In this document: positions 8,589 to 12,261 of the stretch, in pieces
Numbering within the stretch: position 1 is the first letter of the stretch
Layout: the number at the start of each line of letters is the position of its first letter
Assembly (NCBI GenBank): GCA_024196135.1
Contig: JAMQCK010001083.1
Coordinates: 1 to 12,261, forward strand
Direction: 5' to 3'
Source of the DNA: Pleurotus ostreatus/Saccharomyces cerevisiae fusant
Lineage: Eukaryota > Opisthokonta
Length of the DNA stretch: 12,261 nt
Translations under genes and position numbers: made by a program
Notes under the pieces: model-generated
What the model was told of the DNA's origin: nothing
The model's database searches: none
The model's input: only the letters and a program-made list of their open reading frames with translations

Positions 8589-10121
8589 ATGACGCCGGAA
8601 GAGATGAACGGACTGCTCATCTTCGGCACGCACGTCACGAAAAATGTCGCGGTGCTCATCTTCATTGCCATCGTCTATGGTGAGTTCTCCAGCCATTTGG
8701 GGGACATACTGAGCCTACGAGTCCACAGGAATCTGCCTTTGTATAACCCCGGTCGCTTTCGCCGCCTTGTTGTAAGTATTGCCCCAAAATGTTGAACGTG
8801 TATTACTGACGTGGTTCGAAGACGCAGAGAACGAACGAGACAGACGGTCTACCAGCTCGTCATCGTGACCTTTCTTTTCTGCATCATGTCCTTGTACACG
8901 GCGTCGGTCGGCCAACTGGTGATCTGGCAGATCAGTCAGACACTCTCGCACCTGGATGAAGGCCTGTCCGCGCGGCTCATGCACGTCGACAATACGTCTA
9001 TCTGGAATTTTATTCTGGAGACGTGGATGCAGCCGATACAGGTGAGAGCGGGCTTGACTTTCGAATCATCCCAAGTGCGCAAGACTTCTGACGTCGAGCG
9101 CCAGTTCATCGCGGGAGACGCAGTGATCGTCTGGAGAGCGTGGGTGTTCTGGCGGGACTCCCATGTCGTCCACGTCGTCCTTGGTATATTTCTCCTGGCC
9201 GATGTCGGTGCGTGAGATCTTCGGAAGCGTCAAGCCTCACTTGCTCAAAACGACTAGTCATCTCCGTATTTGCGGGCGTATACGCCACTGAGCGCATCCT
9301 GGTGTCCTTGGACGAGCCCTCCCTCGGGGCCAATCTGGCCTCAGCGGCCGTCTTTTTGTCGTTTGGCGCCAATTTCGTATCGACGTTGCTCATTGCCATC
9401 AAAGCCAGGTGGGCTCGACGCTCGCGCGTTGGCGCCGCTTACTGACGAACCGGCATAGGCAGCATCGCAAGATGATGAGAGACGCGTTCCCCGCGATGTC
9501 GAAGACGAGCGCCAATAATCGTATCACGAGGAACGAGGGTATCCTCTTCGTTCTGGTAGAGAGCGGCGCGGTCCTGTGTGCGGCGCAGGTCAGCGCCTAC
9601 TGTCCGCGGAGAATGCTCGTTGACCCATCCAACGTAGTTCGTCTACGCGATTCTAGCGCTTGTCGACACCGTCAACCTCTCTCCGGTGGATTGGGCGCGT
9701 AGCTTCTTGGCTCTGTTCTGCCAGTTGCTTGCAGTAGGCCCATCGCTTGATACAACTTGTCAAGCTCACTCACTCACCTGACGCGTAGAACCTGAATCCC
9801 ATCCTCGTTATCATCATCGTCCGCTTGCGCCTTTCAGTCATCGACAAGACGACCCTGCATCTGACGACGATGAGCGAAGCGCACTCTCAGGGCGCGCACC
9901 CGAGCCACGAGAACGAGGACGTAGAGCGCCAGGATAAAGGCGCGCCTTGGCCTTCGGGTACGACGGGCGTATCGGCAGCGCGCCGCGGAACATCGAGCCT
10001 CTCCGAAGTTGCGAGCGCTCGAGACCGTGTCTCCGGAGAGAAGGAGCATGTCGGGGAGACTGCCGGTAGTGCGAGGGACAGCTTCAATGAGACGCCGGAA
10101 GTCGAGGCAAAGAGACGATGA
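8589..10121 (+). CDS. fungal seven-transmembrane protein of unknown function
   Basis: Eight exons, 8589-8679, 8729-8771, 8828-9041, 9105-9207, 9258-9408, 9459-9588, 9638-9733 and 9789-10121, give 386 residues. The seven introns are 49-63 bp and all phases close. Seven hydrophobic segments lie near residues 19-45, 52-80, 115-132, 137-160, 175-199, 228-252 and 267-288, followed by a charged, Ser/Thr/Glu/Arg-rich tail of about 95 residues, probably cytoplasmic. The motif GDAVIVWRAWVFW (120-132) and the NLNPILVIIIVRLR end of the last helix mark a large Agaricomycete family, usually annotated as hypothetical or receptor-like. The plan resembles a GPCR, but no ligand, G-protein or enzyme role can be read from the sequence. 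The start MTPEEMNGLL has A at -3 and fits the family's usual beginning. The last intron has a weak donor, GTAGGC, so that junction is the least certain. Confidence 0.85.
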
Positions 10122-10568
10122 ACACGAGAGCAGCTTCTCCGGTTTTGCGGATGTTTTTCAGCAGTTTGAGGTCGAGATGAATACAGACGAAGCTGCTGCT
10201 CTGTGCAGATCTTGCATGTCCTCCGTACGCTGGATCCAAGAGGTTGAGGTACACCCAGTTTATCTTCGTGCAGGTTTTGGCCACCTAGTCCGGTGCGCCT
10301 GTTAAATGCCCAAACTATCCATATACTGCGATCCCGCTGCAAGCTTTCTTGAGTGGACACGGTGGTCGAAAGCCTGTAGACGCGCCTCTCGGCTGATTCG
10401 GTGAATTTCTGGTGAACTGTGAACATGGTGGCAAGCCGAAGAGTTACGTCGGGCCGAAAGCGGCAAAGTGAGCGCGAGATCGACGCCACACGTCGCAGAT
10501 CCGGTTGACGCACATAATGATCTCTCCGCCCATCCTCATGGAGCGCCGTCCATGTCCCCTCCCCCATC
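10122..10568. other. intergenic region upstream of the App1-like gene
   Basis: This 447-bp stretch holds the end of the seven-transmembrane gene transcript and the promoter of the phosphatase gene. No TATA box, notable repeat or RNA gene was recognised. A long open frame on the minus strand crosses it (9887-10678), but it overlaps coding exons of both neighbours and has no family resemblance. Confidence 0.5.
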
Positions 10569-12261
10569 ATGTCTGACAGTATGAGGAGCTGGAGGTCTAC
10601 AGCATCCGCGGGCCTCTCCGCACTGCGCACTATCGCGCAGCAGAATCTCAGCCGGCTGCCTTCTCCACAGCAGGCCAACGGCGCCGACGCGAACGGCCAG
10701 CGACAGACGTGGAAGCAATGGGCGGGGCAGAAATTACGAGGACAGCCGGGGGATAACTACCGCCCCGACTTGGAGAGGATAAGCTTGTTCCCTGGGTGGG
10801 CGGTGCGGCGATACAAGTCCCAGGATGCGGGTGCGTGTTATGTGCGTTCCCCCACCGACGTGCCATGCTGATGAATAGAGATGTAGACGCGTTCGAAGTC
10901 GATGTATATGTGTCTGGCTTCGCGTCTGTACACTCTCCGCCAGAATTCGCGAGCAGGTCTCAGCGGGCGTTTATGCGCCTTGCGAAAGGTAGGCGCGCCA
11001 TCGCCAGTCAGTCTTCCCCCTCACCTCCCCCAGGTTTCGCCTCCCTCCCTAAGCTCGCCGAGAACAACGTCAATGGCACCCTCCGCCCCACCAAATCCAC
11101 CGAACACATCCTTGAGTCCGTCAAGCTCCCCGCGCGCCCGGAAGATATGACCGAAGACGCCGAGCTCGAGGCGCTCGACCGCGAGTTCCAGCACGCGAAC
11201 GAGGAGGCCGCCGATCTCGAACCGCCCCGCACGCCCACAACCCCTCGCACACCTTCCACGCGGTCCTCCTCCCCCGAGCGGTATTCTTATCCTCCCCGGC
11301 CCTCTTCCCCCGAGCTCTTCGAGGACGACTCCGTCCTTCGCAAGCTGCACGACAACCTCGAGTCGCGCTTACGTCCCTTTTGGTCCTCGGTACTGCCCTC
11401 TCGCCCGGTTCGTATACGTCTTTACGCTGCACCCGAGGGCCAACCCACGGAAAACGCGATCCACTCTCCCCACGGGCCAATCGCAGCGGCGAACGTGACT
11501 ACGAGCCCGGATGGAAGCTTCGAGGCGCTGTTCCGCGTACCTTGGGAACACCTGTGCCAGCACCCTGAGGCCCTGCACATCGCATTCGGCGAAGCGAGGC
11601 AGGAGCACGAGTTCGCTGTTGTCGTGGATCTTTTACCCCCAAGACCAACACCCCAACAATTGCAGCAACAGCAACAGCAAGCGGACTTCTATCGATCTGA
11701 AGCAGACGAGGCGCGAGAGGCACAACGGTTGAAGACACCGACATGCAGTGCGAATACCCGCATACGACTGACGCACTCGCGGCTGAGGGTGATATCGGAC
11801 GTCGACGACACGGTCAAGCGAGCGAACGTTACGGAGGGTGCGAGGGCCGTGTTCCATACCGTCTTTGTCAAGGAGCTCAGCGACATCGTCATCCCTGGCA
11901 TGGGCGAGTGGTATGAGAGCATGTTCCAGCGAGGCGCACGATTCCACTATGTTGTATGTGCCCGCGACCTACGCGTGGTGATTACCGCTGACCTTTCGTG
12001 CAGTCCAACGGTCCATTCGAGATGCTTCCCATCTTGGAAGAGTTCTTCCGGCTATCAAAGTTACCGCCAGGCATGGTTTCCTTCACGGGATACTCTGCGT
12101 CTTGCTGATGACGGTGTAGGCTCGGTCAAGTTAAAGTCGTACGCTGGACGATCACTCTTCACTGGACTGCTGTCTGCGCCGGCGACTCGCAAGCGTGCAG
12201 GCGTGCAGGAGATTCTAGATGCTTTCCCAGAGTGCAAGTTCATCCTTATTGGCGACTCTGG
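10569..12261 (+). CDS. APP1: App1-type phosphatidate phosphatase (3' end outside window)
   Basis: Exons 10569-10830, 10887-10988, 11034-11953, 12004-12070 and 12120-12261 (open) give 497 complete residues. Introns are 56, 45, 50 and 49 bp; the last starts with GC rather than GT. Family marks: LFPGWAVRRY near 75-84, FEVDVYVSGFAS across the first splice, and FEALFRVPWE in a beta-rich N-terminal domain. The catalytic domain has the acid motif D377-V-D379-D-T381, SNGPFEMLPILEEF from 429, LPPGSVKLKSY near 448-458, and FILIGDSG at the window end. App1 proteins are Mg2+-dependent phosphatidate phosphatases making diacylglycerol, tied to actin patches and endocytosis in yeast. A Ser/Pro/Thr-rich linker lies near 175-210, and a Gln run at 329-337 precedes the catalytic domain. 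The start ATG has A at -3. Only the last part of the catalytic domain and the tail are missing. Confidence 0.94.
12071..12119 (+). other. probable GC-AG intron in the App1-like gene
   Basis: The family sequence LPPGSVKLKSY is restored only if splicing joins ...CCGCCAG (ending 12070) to GCTCGGTC (from 12120). The removed 49 bases start CAG|GCATGG and end GTGTAG. The nearest GT donor, at 12076, shifts the frame and gives an early stop. GC-AG introns are a known minor class spliced by the major spliceosome. Confidence 0.8.

Noticed and set aside
9887..10678. 263-codon open frame on the minus strand
   Set aside because: It overlaps the last exon of the seven-transmembrane gene and the first exon of the App1-like gene, both well supported.
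11651..11680. CAA/CAG run as an unstable trinucleotide repeat
   Set aside because: It encodes a Gln run but is short and interrupted by mixed codons and a Leu, so expansion is not suggested.

Overview
The window looks like a piece of a filamentous basidiomycete nuclear genome, most likely a mushroom-forming Agaricomycete. The coding sequence is GC-rich, genes lie 0.1-1 kb apart, and coding regions are cut by many short introns of about 45-65 bp with GT..AG ends and CTAAT/CTGAC-like branch points. The recognisable proteins are all eukaryotic or fungal. No rRNA, tRNA, CRISPR array, insertion sequence or recognisable transposon was seen.

Layout. (1) Minus strand, from the left edge to about 2629: a large RTC4-like domain protein with a long disordered basic/acidic N-terminal half. 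Its 3' end lies outside the window. (2) Divergent from it, 2920-3944 plus: a tRNA 2'-phosphotransferase (Tpt1/KptA family) in four exons. (3) 4326-5325 plus: a small five-exon membrane protein made of two similar hydrophobic units, resembling the mitochondrial outer membrane protein OM14 group. (4) 6072-7554 plus: an F-box-like protein in three exons. (5) 8589-10121 plus: a fungal seven-transmembrane protein of unknown ligand or role, in eight exons. (6) 10569 to the right edge plus: an App1-type phosphatidate phosphatase with the DxDxT catalytic motif, cut by the window end.

The genes do not form a pathway. They are mostly housekeeping or family genes side by side: tRNA splicing repair, mitochondrial membrane, ubiquitin adaptor, membrane receptor-like protein, and lipid/actin phosphatase. 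The RTC4-like and Tpt1 genes share a short divergent promoter region. All other complete genes read rightward, each with its own upstream region.

No clearly new multi-gene system was found. The features most worth a second look are: the internal duplication in the OM14-like gene with introns at matching places; a 16-bp repeat shared by that gene's upstream region and its first intron, in similar donor-like settings; a perfect 14-bp-arm palindrome upstream of the F-box gene; a candidate zinc-binding residue set plus a SUMO-interaction-like motif in the RTC4-like protein; and a GC-AG intron inside the catalytic domain of the phosphatase. All exon boundaries were worked out by eye from splice signals, reading frame and family motifs; none were checked against transcripts.
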